This document shows positions 24,061 through 36,075 of a stretch of DNA of 64,000 nucleotides, one piece after another. The notes under the pieces were generated by a model, which saw nothing but the letters and a program-made list of their open reading frames with translations, searched no databases and was not told the origin of the DNA. Origin of the DNA: Sapria himalayana (taxonomy: Eukaryota; Streptophyta; Magnoliopsida; Malpighiales; Rafflesiaceae); NCBI GenBank assembly GCA_029783825.1, contig JAREIK010002991.1, positions 55,001-119,000 on the forward strand, read 5' to 3'. The stretch's first letter is position 1. Each line of letters opens with the position of its first letter. A program made the translations under genes and the position numbers.

Positions 24061-25570
24061 AAATAGATCATTCTTGACCCACGCCAACTATGAGTTATAA
24101 ATGAAGAACTTTCTACTTTGTATAAGATAAATACTTAGGATTCGGTTTCTCTACCTCCTAATAAGAGTATTGTAGTTGTCCCAAAGTATATAATATCAAG
24201 ATTAAATCTGATAGATCTATCAATCAGTTCAAAGCTAGGTTAGTTATAAGAAGATATTCACAATAGTATGATATGTATTATGAAGAGACTTTTCCTCTTG
24301 TTGCAAATTTGACTACTATTCAAACTCTTATTATTGTAGCTTTTCTAGTTCAACATTAATGTTTTTTCTCAACTTGTTAAAAATTATTTTTGAATGGGGA
24401 TCCCCAAGAAAAAGATCACATGGAGCCTCCTCCTAATAGTTATCATGCTTCTTGCTATATTTATAAGCTAAGGAAAGTATTATATGGTCTAAAACAAGCA
24501 CCTTGTGCTTGATTTGAGAAAATTTTCATTGTGATATACTATATTAGATTTGTTATTAGTAGTTATGATCATACTCTTTTTTTTTCACTCTCCCCCCAAT
24601 CACCCCTTACAAATCTCATGATAGATGCATATGATAAACTTCCATACTAATCAATCATCTTGGTAGTGATTGTGACCAAACACATTTAATTTTAGAGTTC
24701 TCATGAGATCTGGTGTATTAGTGATAGTTTAAATAGATATACTGATGTAGGTTGTGTTCTCATTTCTTTATACATTGATAATATGATTATAACAAGTGTT
24801 GATATTGATGATACCTCATTTTTGAAGACATGATCAATATATGTTCGAGATTTTTTTGAGTGAGCAGCATTAGCTAGAATTATTAATAAAAAAACTATTG
24901 ATACTCCCAATGATGTTAATGCAAATTATTCTTCTTCTAATTGTGTCTTTGTTATTAGATCATGTTGTACTATTGTTGAGAGCTTGGGTATGTCTTTCTA
25001 TTACTCATCATGATAGTGTTTATGTTGTTCATGTTAGTTAGTTTATTGCTTTCCCTACTATAGTTCAATGGGCAATTGTTCTTCATATTTTGAGGTATCT
25101 CCAAGATACATTCTTTCTGAGTCTTATGCATTTAGTCATCACTTTTCTAGAGTTGATTGCATACTTTAATGTCGATTGTGACAATGATCTAATTATCATA
25201 ACTCATTTAATAAATTTTATATCTTCTTATGTATTTTTCTTATCTATTAGAAAAAATAATAATAATTTCTCATTTTTATTTTTTCAACAAAAAAAAAAAT
25301 ATCATGCTATGATATCTACTACCAAAGAAATTACGATAGCAATTAAATGATATCATGCTATGATATCATTTAATAAATAGTAATTACTTCTCCATACTCC
25401 TTTGTATTGCGATAGCAATAGTAACATTTAGATTGCTCACAACTCAGTCTTTCGTGAACGAACCAAGGACATTGAAATTGATTGCCACAAACACATTATT
25501 ATCTCAAGCATCGCTTTATGCTATGTGTCTTCTTCCATGTAGCCTATAGATTTCATTATCAAGACTCATT
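24061..25570 (+). pseudogene. Ty1/copia pol relic: reverse transcriptase and RNase H
   Basis: A broken copia polyprotein, read in shifting frames. Near 24085-24200 it gives NEELSTLYK, LPPNKSIV and then KSDRSINQFKARLV, the start of the RT domain. YYEETFPLVANLTTIQTL follows, then GDPQEKDHMEPPP, and LYGLKQAP at 24480-24503. The catalytic YVDD motif appears as YIDN at 24771-24782, so the second aspartate is lost. LHILRYLQDT near 25080-25115 opens the RNase H region, which keeps STTKEIT and then the typical tail IAHNSVFRERTKDIEIDCHK at about 25433-25495. Stops include Trp codons turned into TAG or TGA, and there are several frameshifts. It is dead and cannot transpose on its own. Confidence 0.9.
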
Positions 25571-25654
25571 ATGATTTTTGTTTTCATTTTCTAGTTCAGA
25601 AACTCTTAATTCTTATTGAAGTCACATTGTGACTAATGAATTCAAGAGAGAATG

Positions 25655-25925
25655 TTAATATATATATTTTTTGTTAGATATGAATTTGATCTTTGAAGAC
25701 TCGGTCATTTGGGTGGTTAATCTCTTGAATACATAATCATGAGGAATTTGAATTATTTTATTTATTCGGCTTTTAAAGTAGATTTGATATGATAATATGT
25801 GTTAGTTATGTGTGCAAATACTTAAATGATAAATTATATAGACAAATTAGATCCGCTTTTAATTTATGTATATTATCATCCTTTCTATCTTATTTATAAT
25901 GTTTTAATATTCATATTCTAATATC
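25655..25925 (+). mobile_element. Candidate 3' LTR start of the copia relic
   Basis: Directly after the pol tail, a purine-rich attcaagagagaa is followed by tgttaatatatat. This is the usual order of polypurine tract and LTR 5' end in plant copia elements. No second LTR copy is present in the window, so the right end is a guess. Confidence 0.4.
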
Positions 25926-26460
25926 TCTTGGCATTAAAAAAATTCTCACAACTTATTTAAATATTTTTTTATTTAATCAATGAATATTTTAATGGTGAAT
26001 TTGTATCTTGGTGCACAAAACACAAAAAATATAAAAAAACAACATTTTCTTGCAAAAATATTAAAAAAATACATCAAAACATAAAATAATAATATTTTGA
26101 TGCACTAAAAATCAGAAACCTAATTTTACACATAACTACACGTTAGATGCTTAAAAAATAAAAAGTAAACTAATAATATCACTTTCAACACTAACATGTT
26201 GAGAGTGAGATTCAAATCCTTACCATCAAATCTTTTTTAATCAAAAGTAGCACTTTACCTTACCATCAAGACTACACGTCAAACTAATTAACTATAGAAA
26301 ATACTAATATATATTATATAGAAATATATTCAATGTATTTATTATAATAAAATGCAAACATACATAAATATATAAAAATAAACAGATACAAATATAATAA
26401 AAAAAACATATATAAATTTATAAACATAAATATATATAAATATGGACAAATATATATAAT
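25926..26460. other. AT-rich stretch, nothing specific seen
   Basis: Poly-A rich DNA. Near 26205-26280 it has a gagattcaaatcctt... accatcaagac pair that vaguely resembles tRNA-derived repeat tails. No gene. Confidence 0.4.
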
Positions 26461-26472
26461 TAAATAAATATA

Positions 26473-26522
26473 TGTATGTGTAAACACACATACACATACA
26501 CACATACAAATACACACACACA
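26473..26522 (+). repeat. CA-rich microsatellite interrupted by a hAT element
   Basis: An imperfect (CA)n with cacata and caaata variants. It resumes after the inserted element at 27017-27027, so the element landed inside the microsatellite. Confidence 0.85.
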
Positions 26523-27016
26523 TAGGTATATCAAAAATCAACACGAAATGATTAAACGACGTGATTAACTATTGATTAAACGAGATTGGATGAGATCTAA
26601 ACGGGTTCGGGTGATAAACGTGTCAACCCGTTTAACAGATTTAATAAATGAGTTGTGTTCGGTTGAGACATGCTAACCTATTTATAACCCGTTTACCCAT
26701 TTAAATAAATAAGAAAATGGTTAAACGGGTGATTTAACGTGTTAAATGGGATAAACATGCGATAAACAAGTAAATGGGTCAAATGAATAGTTTATCGTAT
26801 TAACACAACCCGACTCAACCCAACCCAACCCAACCCATTAAAATTAGACGTGTTAAATGAGATGTGTCATATTGCTCATTTATAAAATGGTTTATATTCG
26901 TGTTTCGATTTTTTACTCATTTATTAAACGTGTCATATATGAGTTTACATATTTTTCATTCGTCATCAATTTAAACCGTAATCATTTAACCCAACCTAAC
27001 TCGTTTAATACCCCTA
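26523..27016. mobile_element. hAT-type element inserted in a CA microsatellite
   Basis: A 494-bp element with left end taggtatatcaaa and right end tttaataccccta. It is flanked on both sides by the octamer cacacaca (26515-26522 and 27017-27024). The duplication is perfect but of low complexity. The inside repeats acccgttta, aacccaacc and aacgggt words in both orientations, typical of a plant MITE-like family with subterminal repeats. No transposase. The 79-codon frame at 26857-27096 is not a gene. Confidence 0.8.
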
Positions 27017-27318
27017 CACACACACATACAGAAACACATTCACAGAAATACCTTTTTATCGAAGATTTATATTTTGTTGTACCATGCTTTTCATAATTAA
27101 AAAAAAAACACCAAATTTAAAATAATTAATTATATTTACAACAAACTTTTCATAATAATAAAAAATATACCAATTTTTAAAATATAAAGTTTTTGTAACC
27201 AAATAAACAACTCTGTCATACTTGTATAATTAAGATAAACATATTAAAATATTTATATATTAAAAAAATAAAAATACATATACGAGCATACATAAATTTA
27301 TGTGTATATATATATATA

Positions 27319-27747
27319 TGTTGGATTTTGGACAACTTGATTATTGCGTTAGTACCGTAATATATACGATACAACATAGGGACGCATATGTTGTATATAT
27401 TTAGTCAAATAATATAATGTTAATATAAGGTTTATTGGACCAATTTAATGATCTAATACAGTTAAGGGTCCAATTGTCTAATTAATATAGTGTGGGGGCA
27501 TAATCTGTAATTGTGCAGAATCTCGGGTTAATTACTTATTTGTTGATGGGTAAATTAGTAATTAACATAAATTAAATAATTGGGATGTGGTCCCTGGTGA
27601 AAGTTGCTTATTTCATAAAGAGTTTCTCTATCTTCCTTGGAACACACGCGAAAACCTAAAGTTAAAAACAGATAATTGAGGTTCCCCATCTGGCCCTGAA
27701 GCAACGAGCCACCAGAAGACATTCGTTCCTCAATTTTAATAAGAACA
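27319..27747 (+). mobile_element. Candidate LTR (429 bp) followed by a weak primer-binding site
   Basis: Starts tgttggattttggacaac, has more balanced composition than the surroundings and ends in aagaaca. The next bases, tggcatcataat, agree with the copia primer-binding word tggtatcagagc at 8 of 12 positions. No partner LTR was found in the window and no convincing target-site duplication. It could also be a fragment of a transcribed gene leader. Confidence 0.35.
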
Positions 27748-27777
27748 TGGCATCATAATTAATCTCTATCTTATTAT

Positions 27778-29430
27778 TAATAGTTTATTAATTTAATTTT
27801 AGATCATTATTATAATATCTATCAATAAAATTGTTTAAATTGAATTTATATGAAATATAATTATTAATATTATTATAACTAAATATTGTATTCACATTTC
27901 AAAAAAAATTAAATATTATTATATTTTCAAAGGTTAAAACATATGAAAATGAGAAAAAATTACCAATTATTTTTTGTTATTTTATTGTCTAAATAAAACC
28001 TATAAACCATTAAATGTCTTAAAATATAAATCGCTAAACTCCTAAACGACAAAACCTCTAAATACTTAAACCATTAAACTAGTATGCATTAATAATAAAT
28101 CATAAGTCTGATTTTAATTTTTATTCATTATAATTTTAAATTTTTATTTTAATTATTTATTAGTTTATTTTTATATAAATATTAATTACAAAATAAATTA
28201 TTAGTGAGACACATCTAATTTAAATTAAACCAGTATACCCTAAATAATAAATCTCAAAATTATTTTTTCTATTATAATTTAAAATATTCATTTTAATTAT
28301 TTATTTGTTTATTTTTATATTAATATTAATTACAAAATAAATTATGAGTTAGATAGATACAATTTATATAAATTATTTTTCATCAAAAAAAATATAGATA
28401 AACTTTTTAAAAGAAAAAAAAATTTCAAAACAAATAATTATTATTTGGTAATACATTTTCCTTTGCTATTAAATCATTTTAGGTTTTCATATTATATTTA
28501 AAGTAATATGAATCTTATTCATTATAGAATTTTAATTTATTTTTTGATAATTATTAGAATATCTATCAATAAAAATTATTTATATTGAATTTATATTATA
28601 TATAATTATTATAATTATTATAAATAAATATTGTATTCACTCTTAAAAAAATTTAAAATTATTATATTTTAAAAATTTATAACCTTAAAATCAGAGAAAA
28701 AATAATTAAAATAAATTTTTTATTATTTCATTTTTAAAATCAAACCTATCGACCATTAAATGCATACTTACTTTAATCATTAAGCTCATAAACCCCGGAT
28801 TCCCTTAATACACAAACCTTTTAACATCTATATACTACTTAATGAATAATAAATCTCATTTTTATGTCTATTTATTATAATTTTAAATATAAATTTTAAT
28901 TATTTATAGCTTAATTTTTTACAAAAATTAATTACAAAATAAATTTCGAGTGAGACAAATATTATATTAATAATTGATTTTTAATAAATAAAATATAAAC
29001 TTATAAAAAGAAGGAAAATTTTAGAAATTAAATAGTATTATTAGTAATATATTTTGATTTGATTTTGAATCATTTTGTGTCGTGTAAGTATAAGTTAATT
29101 AATATTTATATTTTTAATAATAGTTTATTAATTTAATTTTTGATCATTATTATAATATCTATCATTAAAATTGTTTATATTGAATTTATATGATATATAA
29201 TTAGTAAGATTAATATAATTATACATGGTATTCACATCACAAAAAATTTTAAAAATTATTTTATTTTCAAAGGTTATAACCTTTGAAAATCAGAAAAAAT
29301 CTAAAAAACAAAATTTTTATTTTTATTTTATAAATAAAACCTATAAACTACAGAATGCCTAAAAACATAAACCCTACCATCATTTAACAAAAAATTTATC
29401 ATCACATCATAAACCCTACCTCAATACTAT
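27778..29430 (+). repeat. Long-unit AT-rich tandem repeat (about 3 diverged units)
   Basis: The phrase attataatatctatca(a/t)(t)aaaa recurs with anchors at 27817, 28561 and 29157, giving unit lengths of about 744 and 596 nt. After each anchor the same order follows: ttgaatttatatgatatat, ttgtattcac, attatattttcaaa, aaacctataaacca. Inside the first unit a roughly 150-nt block (taataaatc...ttacaaaataaatta) is itself doubled at about 28090 and 28240 and recurs near 28850. The copies are strongly diverged. No coding content. Confidence 0.75.
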
Positions 29431-29703
29431 TTTTCTCAAACACGACAATACATATTTTTATAATACATTTCCCATTAATTATGGAAACTTTTATTGAGAT
29501 TACATATGATAATAAAAAAATTTTAATACACATTTATTTATAAAAAGAAGTGTTATTTGAGAAATTTTGAAATAACTTTTATGATTCTTTAATCTTTAAA
29601 AGCTAAATCTTTAATATATTCGGGTTATTAATATCACCCAATTTAATAGTGCGTTATTAACACTCTCTATATAAGTTATTCGTATACATAGTTTACACAA
29701 ATT

Positions 29704-30180
29704 TAGAAGCGTCTGTCAAACATAATGTGCCGGGCCGACCCATGCCATTTTTAGCCGGCCCAATCGTGCTTTCGTGTCGGGCCAGGCATTGCACGGTTAC
29801 TATATCATGTCGTGCCTAGCCTGACAGGGTTCTGTAGAAGTCAACCTGGTGGAGCCGAAACCCTAATTTTTAAAAAATTTGGGTTTCGCCATTTTAGCGG
29901 CACGGCGCCCCGGCGGCGTGCCGCACGATTCTTTTCAACTTTTGCCGGAAGAACCTCACCCGACGATCTCAATTTCTATAGCTGAGGCGATTTCTCGGCT
30001 CGTACCGAGGTACCGTACCCACAGGCTACGGTACCGTACCGGGCCATCACCGCACAAGGCCCGGTTGGCCTCGGCACGACATTGGAACAAGCACGTAAAA
30101 TTTTCGTGCCTGGCCGGCCCAGGCACGGCCGAATAATGACGTGCCTCGTGCTGATCGGCCCGGCCCGTTTGAAACCTTTA
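29704..30180. mobile_element. Decayed hAT-type element of the GC-rich TAGAGGTGT family
   Basis: Left end tagaagcgtctgtcaaac and right end cggcccgtttgaaaccttta resemble the ends of 18640-19181. The inside has gccgggccgaccc, cgtgtcgggccagg and gtacctaccgagg-like words plus a central ccctaattt block as in 15957-16466. No target-site duplication could be found, so the ends are approximate. It has no transposase, and the open frames are GC-word by-products. Confidence 0.7.
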
Positions 30181-30469
30181 AGTTGTGACCAATTTTTTTC
30201 ATACTTGGATTTGATAGGTATAATCCAATTAATTCTAGTTAGCTTGACCAAATTTGATCGTAATACTTTTCACATACTATTTTCTTGCATCTTTTCTTGA
30301 TCAGATTCTCTCCATCACATTTTTACTGTTGCAAGTTGTGACATGATGAGGTTACTTGGATTTATATTTTAATTAGTAGCGATTTCTTATTAGATCATTG
30401 AGGCTAAGTATCAGACCAAACAAAACACATATAAGTGATTCTTGCAAACGCATGCCAAACATGATAGTT

Positions 30470-30860
30470 ATTTCTTTTAATTGTGTATTTTTGTGTATTT
30501 GGTATATTTTTGTGTATTTTTGTGAATTTTTAGTTTACTTCCATTAGTTTTCAGTATACTTGGTTTGTATAAAATCTCATTTTCTGATCTGAGAAAATGT
30601 AACATAAGACTATTAGTTATGCATTGTTGGATATCTGAGTTATAATACCTAGCAATTTGAGCTGCCCAAAGAAAGCTATTTTTGCCTGCCCTGCCCAAAT
30701 AAGCATCAAGCAAGATAGATCCAATTGTGCAACAGTAATAACCAGCACAATCTTTATCATCATTATTCAGTTCATATCATTTTCTACCATGCACAAATTC
30801 AAGCTATCCATTTTCAGACAGAACTATTGCATTTAAGAATAATTTTTTAAGAAATTATTA
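30470..30860 (-). other. Unrecognised segment with less biased composition, coding-like on minus strand
   Basis: A 78-codon minus-strand frame (30477-30713, opening MLDAYLGRAGKNSFLWAAQI) can be extended upstream without a stop to about 30770. A second minus-strand frame over the same bases runs 48 codons from an ATG near 30770. The end at 30480-30530 is a tttttgtgtattt tandem. I recognise no domain. It could be a decayed gene exon, a transcribed non-coding segment or a mobile-element piece. Confidence 0.25.
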
Positions 30861-31113
30861 AAAAACATTTAATAAAATAAATTTTATGTATAATTACTAT
30901 GGGTGAAAGTCTTACACTTATGTATTACAAAAAAATATATATAAAATAATCATCAAAATATATTTATCATATAATCAAAGTTGATAACATAGATTTATAA
31001 TATAGTATTTTCATCCAAAAATTAAATTATCAACTTCTTTTTGATATTATCAACTTGTCAATCTGAATAATTTATAGGATGAAAAATTTTTTATTCAAAT
31101 GTTCAACATACAT

Positions 31114-31162
<49 letters not shown>

Positions 31163-34100
31163 TTATAAGATGAATATTATCAACTTGTCAAATGTTCAAT
31201 CTGAAACCATACCTAGACATTCCCTAATTCTCTTATTACTCAGTAAGTTTATCTTTGTGAGTTTCCTCACATCGATCTAGTAAAGTCATCATAAAAAATT
31301 AAATTCTTTAGAAGCTCGACATTTTGAATGATAAATCATGATTAGACTAAAAATTATCTTATAATAATTTATTTTTAGCCTAATATATATATATATATAT
31401 ATTTTTTCTATTATCACATAAAATTTCTAGCAACATGCTTTATTTCATCTATTTGACTTTAATAGTATTGTCTATATATTTTTATGATTTCAACATATCT
31501 TTTAATTGTAAATCCTAAATAATAATATTTTTAGTTTTTTTTTTTACTTTTTGTTTTTGTATTTTACATTTATAATTGGAGCATCGAACATATAAGTTGT
31601 CTCAAATAATTATTTCTCTATATAAAGTGAATTTTTAAGTTTATTTCTCGCTACATCCTACCAAAGAAAAGATTGCTGACCCTAGAGAGAGTCCATATGT
31701 TACGAACGTAGAAAAACATAATCAAAAAAATAATAATAATAACAAAAATAGTCGATAATAAGATTTACAATATACGAAAGAAAATATTATCTTATAAATA
31801 GCAATATAAAGTATTTGGGCAGCACACCCATGAAAAAAAAATTAATAAAAAATAATATAAAAAATTAGTTATCATCAGGTTGGCACATAATATTTAGAAC
31901 ACCAAACTTGAAAAAAATAAAAGTTTGGCCTCCAAAAGACCTTTATTATAAATGTTGTCTGACAAATCTATTATAAAAATACAAACTATAATAATGATCA
32001 TATCCTAAATTTTCCTACAAAAATAAGAACTAATTTATCTCTATAAACTTAATTTGATCATGTAATAAAGAATTAGTTTTTGTATATTTCATTATTTAGC
32101 TATCACGATGATATAGTAGCCGTGGGAGTAAATGGCTATCAAATGTCTTAACAATGGCTTAACCAAAGAATCTCATATATAACTATAGTTATCACTCTAA
32201 ACTTTACATCAGCATTAAAAATCATAACTATCAAATGACTCTTATTTACCTATGAGTTATGATTATCTCTAAAAAATATAATAACTTATTTTCTCTATGT
32301 GCAAACTACTTCACAACTTAAATTCAATTATCTGACTAGCAGAAAACATCCATGATTATTAACGAGATGTTAGAGCTTAGAGATTTCTTCACAAATTTAA
32401 TCAAGCAAAAAGTAATATGAAAGTATTCATATAAAGAAAAATTAAGAACATTATTAATGATAATAACCACAACTTTTATATTTGATCTCGTGATAGTAAA
32501 ATAATTAATTTTTCATATAATTATCTAAGTATCAAGTCAATTCAGTTGAAAAGTTGATATCAGATAAAAGATATGTATCTAACTCGATAGAAATATCAGC
32601 TAAAGTATAATACAAAAGACCGATCTCTAAGAAAACAAATAAAAGATACCTTCAATATGACAATATAATACTTGTATCGTCATAAGCCAACTCAATCCAT
32701 GAAAAATATGTTTATCCCAATATTCTCCGTTCGATATTATAATTGAAAATACTTCTTTAGTTGAATGATTCTTAAATTATCATCTTTCTTTTAAAAAATC
32801 ATAAACAATCAATAAGTTCAATCTGTAATACCTTGGAGAGATGTAAAACACAAAAAATGCTCGCAAATATTTTAAAGAAAAATTAAAAAATCACTTTAAA
32901 ATAAAAGATATGAGACAGCACACGATAAGAAAAACCAAAAAAAAATATTTAATTAATGAAGTAGCAGATGATTAAAGCTACATATCTCCAAAAATATTAT
33001 ATACTATTTTCACCAAGAATAAATTTTATAGTCATTTCGATCATATATATATATATATATTAAATTACAAAAGGATATGCCTGCATTGCAAGTGTATTGA
33101 ATAATCACATGATCAGTATAATTGGTGTTAAGCTATTATACATATAATTTAGTGTATTCTCACTCATAAAAAATTTTATGTTTTTATTAAATTAAACTTT
33201 AAATTAATTTATTAAAAAATAACAAAAATCTTAGATTTATTCAACATAAAAAAGTAGGTCAAATGAGTACAAACCTCAATAAAAAGAGACAAAGTATGTT
33301 AAGTCAATTAAAATCTTTATTCAAACAAGACTTCAAAAATATGAGTAAATCAAATTGACTGAGTTCTTATTCATACTGTTTGATAGAAATGATTGAGAAA
33401 TCTAATATATTTTTCTATCTTACAGACTACACAATATAATATAGAAATATCCAGCATACTAGTATCCAGGATTCTCAATTTCTCTAGAGATTGATGAGTG
33501 TGCCCATTTGATCTTGGAAAGCCCACGAGGATAAAGAAAACTATTGCATTCATAGATAATTAATTTTTTTTCAATTAGTTAATAATAAAAAATAAGATAA
33601 TTTATCTAATTGACATGAACTATCAAGATTAGATATTAATTACTATTTTATCATATACCAAAATAATATAAAATTTTGATATATTAAATTTATGAAAATC
33701 ATACAAATTAATTTTTCTCATATTATCAAAAATGAGATGTAATATATTGATCCCTGTGGTATCTTGTATAACATCAAAATTTATTTTTCCTGATATTATG
33801 AATATTAGTTTAAATAGGAAAATAAAATTCTAACTAAATATTATAAAAATTTTAACATATTTAAAGTATTGAAAAAATATACTTATGATTCTTCAAATTT
33901 TATAACTAAATGATAACTTACATGATGAAACCAAAATTTTAAATTATAAAGATAAAATATATATAGAGTGACTAGATAATGATCATGATCTGAGACTAGG
34001 AACATTAGCAGATATTTAATTAGCATTAATTTTATTTTTATTTTTTTCATATACAAATAATTTATCAATTTGAAATTTGAATTTATTTTATTTTACTTAT

Positions 34101-34220
34101 TGTATTTTACTTTATATTGCACTTTTTAATTACAAATATTTTTTTAATATTATTTAAATTTTTCTTTTTATAATTTTTATATAGTATATTTTATATTATA
34201 TAAATAAAAATATAATATAA
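30861..34220. other. Anonymous AT-rich DNA with AT microsatellites
   Basis: About 3.4 kb with no recognisable coding remnant on either strand. Contains (AT)n tracts at about 31117-31158, 31383-31401 and 33044-33060. Open frames such as 33371-33553 and 33883-34068 have no recognised domain. Confidence 0.6.
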
Positions 34221-34221
34221 G

Positions 34222-34440
34222 TAGGGCACGAGTCTATATTGTAGCCTAGCTCTAAGGCCATAGGCCCTTAGGCTAGGTCGATTGGAGTTTGCATTGTACC
34301 AAACCCATTCCAAAGGGCCCAAGCTAGGCTCCAACAATTCAGACTAGCCTCGCCACACCTAGGGCCCCAGGCTAGCCTAGATCACACCTAGGCTAATTTA
34401 GAATAGTCTATGCTCACCTACACAGCACCCTTTCCAACAT
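34222..34440. mobile_element. Old GC-rich element relic (AGGCTAG words)
   Basis: A block of taggcta, ggccca and ccaggctagcctag words in both orientations, beginning gtagggcacgag and ending near cagcaccctttcc. It is compositionally like the GC-rich hAT relics, especially 17974-18386, but has no clear ends or duplication. Confidence 0.4.
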
Positions 34441-35480
34441 GTTTGAAATTTCTAGATTTATGTATTTTTTACATTTATTAATAATATTTTAGTTTACATG
34501 ATTAATACTTCTTTGGTCTCAGTTAAACTTTTTCTATTTTCTAATTATTTTCTTAAATAATAAAAATTAATTTAATAGGAACATAAAAAATAAAACATGA
34601 TAATATATTAAAACATGTGTCAAATATTTACTATACTTACCACATAAATCATGAGATCATACATCAATCTTCTAGTATTAGCACACTCACACATAACTGG
34701 ATTGCAGAAATAATTAATTGCCTTTCGATTTTTAAGAGCACATATTTTGCACACGCTCTCTTTCCATGTCAAGACAATATGATACATAGAGCCTTACGTC
34801 AATACCCAACAAAGATACAAGTTACTTTCACTAAAGTCAAATAAAATATTAATGATTACTAACATTATTTTTTTTTTGCATAGGAATGGTATAAGTCCAT
34901 AAGTTGTACATAGATTCATTATTTTTTTCTCTCTCATTTAATTCTACTTGACCTCTAGTTAATACAAAATATTACGTGTTTGTTATATTTAAACTTGTTG
35001 ATTCACAAAATTATATCACTCCTATAAATAGATTATATGTGCTAATAAGTAAATATTATGTTAATTCTAGAACTAATAAAGTTTCCCAAGAAAATAAATT
35101 TTCCTCTTATCCAAAAGACATAATAATACATGAGTCTATTGCATCAAAAATACATACTGAGCTAAAAATAAAAAATTTGACCAAATAGAACATAAGAGTT
35201 CGTATTATCAGAATGAAACATAAACAATTTACTCAAACCAAAGAGACATCTAATAAGAAGTCAGATGATCATGAAGCAGTAGATGAGATATATTCAACAC
35301 TCAATTTCATATATTATATAATACTCATGTGTTCTTTTTTGTTTTCCTTAATCTTGTTCTCTTAATTGTGCTAAAAAAGTTTAGAAAATGTTTAAAGAGA
35401 AATATTTCTTTCTAATAAGATTTGAGAACTAATATAATGACAAATAAAAAGATATATTATTAGTAGAAACTATAAAGTAG
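34441..35480. other. AT-rich stretch, no gene recognised
   Basis: Frames at 34617-34844 and 34976-35188 have no recognised domain. A segment near 35395-35445 resembles 6745-6800 in the large repeat (both hold agaaatattt, ataaga and gagaactaatataa). Confidence 0.5.
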
Positions 35481-35489
35481 ATTTGATAA

Positions 35490-36075
35490 ACAAGTCAGGT
35501 GGCCCAACACCAGCCTATGGCACAGCCTTGATAACACGACCCAGGCACAACCCAACACGATGTGAGTAGTACATGGAATAGACACATGCCAAATTTTATT
35601 TGGCATGGCAAGGCACAACACAATGGTCTTCTCAGGACAAAACCAACCTAGTGACAAAACAACCCAAGTCACACTCATATCAACCCCCAGGTTGCCAAAA
35701 TATTTAGACGCAAGCCTGTAGAAATTTTTAAACACTAACAAAGTTTGTGTTAGGTTTGGAGTTAAATTGTTAGAAACTCAAGGCTAGCCTGAACCTAATA
35801 AGAAAAATAAAAAAAAAAAGTACTCCGCCTCTACTTTTTATTGGCATAACAAGCCATGTTTTTTTTATGATGTGAACAATCATGCTCCCAAAAATATCTT
35901 ACTATGCCTATTAAAATTACTCTCGTACTAGTTTGGATTGAACTGGAGCTGGTCAAGTCCAGCTCTAGCTTGCCAGGAGCAAGCCCGAACTAGCATGGGT
36001 TCGAACTATTTTGGGTCGAGCATGGTCAAGCTTGACCTAGCACGACCCGAGCAACCTGTAAGCCAATAGATCATA
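35490..36075. mobile_element. Two old GC-rich relics side by side
   Basis: 35490-35650 has ggtggcccaacacc, gacccaggcacaaccc and ttggcatggcaaggc words. 35935-36075 has ggagctggtcaag, agcccgaactagcatgggtt and ctagcacgacccgag words. Both resemble the inside of plant GC-rich hAT MITEs. Ends and duplications are lost. Confidence 0.4.
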
